Assembly (NCBI GenBank): GCA_026710565.1
Contig: JAPOQV010000399.1
Coordinates: 1 to 6,647 of the forward strand
Reading direction: 5' to 3'
From: Spirochaetaceae bacterium
GTDB taxonomy: Bacteria > Spirochaetota > Spirochaetia > SZUA-6 > Bin103
DNA: 6,647 nucleotides
This document shows positions 6,403 to 6,647 of this stretch, one piece after another. Below the pieces are notes generated by a model. That model was not told the origin of the DNA and made no database searches. It saw nothing but the letters and a program-made list of their open reading frames with translations. Every line of letters begins with the position of its first letter. Within the stretch, counting starts at the first letter, position 1. The translations under genes and the position numbers were made by a program.

Positions 6403-6647
6403 TCAGCGTTGCGGGCGCTCCCGCAGGTCGCCGCCGTGGTGCAGCAGGGCGGCCAAGTGAGCGGAGCGAACCTCACTCGAAGAGTGAGCGGAGCGAACCT
6501 CGCTCGCAGAGTGACGGTCTCCGGGAACGCCGACGGACTGCTGTCGGCGGTGGTGGCGTGGCTGGAGTAGAACGGGGTTCCGTTCAGCAACCTGAGCACC
6601 CGACAAGCCGATCTGGAGGATGGCTTTCTACGGCTGCCCGGCCGCGC
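6403..6647 (+). pseudogene. In-frame C-terminal domain of the ABC ATPase, separated by TAG and broken by a second TAG
   Basis: Reading on in the ATPase frame after TAG 6400-6402 gives SALRALPQVAAVVQQGGQ, then two 9-residue repeats, then VTVSGNADGLLSAVVAWLE, TAG at 6568-6570, and NGVPFSNLSTRQADLEDGFL, RLPGR to the window edge. This is the C-terminal accessory domain common in DrrA/CcmA-type ATPases, which ends in a strand-turn segment close to LEDvFLxLTGR. Both TAG codons replace positions where one base change from a sense codon would explain them, for example TTG for the first (D-L-S) and CAG for the second (E-Q-N). No frame shift is needed. The region is therefore best read as a recently inactivated gene end, or less likely a gene read through at TAG. 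The 3' end is cut by the window. Confidence 0.75.
6456..6509. repeat. Two tandem 27 bp palindromic units inserted in frame in the ABC ATPase tail
   Basis: Units 6456-6482 and 6483-6509 share 25 of 27 bases; both begin agtgagcggagcgaacctc. A third copy starts (agtga) and diverges at once. Each unit can form a hairpin: AGTGAG 6456-6461 pairs with CTCACT 6472-6477, and GAGTGAG 6482-6488 pairs with CTCGCTC 6499-6505 through one G-T pair, both with 10-base loops. The two differences between units include the stem base 6476 versus 6503, where unit 2 keeps pairing through the wobble. In the ATPase frame the units read VSGANLTRR and VSGANLARR, and length 27 preserves the frame. They sit between GGQ and VTVSG, a turn between strands of the C-terminal domain, where insertion is least harmful. 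The look is that of a REP-like or RPE-like mobile palindromic repeat. Confidence 0.8.

Noticed and set aside
6456..6509. CRISPR array
   Set aside because: The two units are directly adjacent without spacers and keep the reading frame of the surrounding gene.
6400..6570. Genome-wide reassignment of TAG to an amino acid
   Set aside because: TAG also ends the TSUP gene at a natural family end (3290-3292) and the ATP-binding remnant at 4017-4019. Two internal TAGs in one gene are not enough to claim a code change; kept only as an option to test.

Overview
The window is a GC-rich (roughly two thirds G+C by eye), densely coded stretch of a bacterial chromosome. A secreted protein with a beta-barrel-like, aromatic C-terminus suggests a diderm (outer-membrane) bacterium. 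The sequence gives no rRNA, tRNA or other marker from which to name a phylum. Strong AGGAGG-type ribosome binding sites precede several genes. Two of the loci are decayed, which fits a genome under relaxed selection, but that is inference.

Left block, plus strand, 1-3292: the 3' end of a CocE/NonD-type serine hydrolase, cut by the window edge, overlaps by ATGA with a Gfo/Idh/MocA-type NAD(P)-dependent oxidoreductase. After 30 bp comes a small protein made of two copies of one unrecognised domain. After 38 bp comes a TSUP (TauE/SafE-like) membrane transporter. The tight spacing suggests one transcription unit, plausibly for breakdown or modification of an organic compound; the substrate cannot be read from sequence.

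Middle block, minus strand, 4604-3399: the remains of an AlbA_2/HATPase_c_4 (RecG C-terminus-like) ATP-binding protein lie just upstream of an intact DUF488 gene. The first gene has lost two internal stretches and changes frame twice. Its 3' end still carries the ribosome binding site of the DUF488 gene. The 106 bp between the convergent TSUP and DUF488 genes (3293-3398) shows no convincing terminator.

Right block, plus strand, 4605-6647: a 219 bp divergent intergenic region holds a perfect 14 bp tandem duplication and a small imperfect dyad. It is followed by a secreted, probably outer-membrane beta-barrel protein with a DxDGDG loop. Seven bp later begins the ATPase of an ABC-2/DrrA-type exporter. 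The ATPase is unusual: homology to the family's C-terminal domain continues in the same frame past its TAG stop to the end of the window. That continuation is interrupted by a second in-frame TAG and carries two copies of a 27 bp palindromic repeat that keep the frame. A membrane permease would be expected beyond the window, but none is visible. No stretch over 300 bp lacks a gene or gene remnant. I see no CRISPR array, RNA gene or insertion sequence, and no coherent previously undescribed multi-gene system. The most unusual signals are the amber-interrupted, repeat-bearing ATPase tail and the twice-deleted ATP-binding gene.
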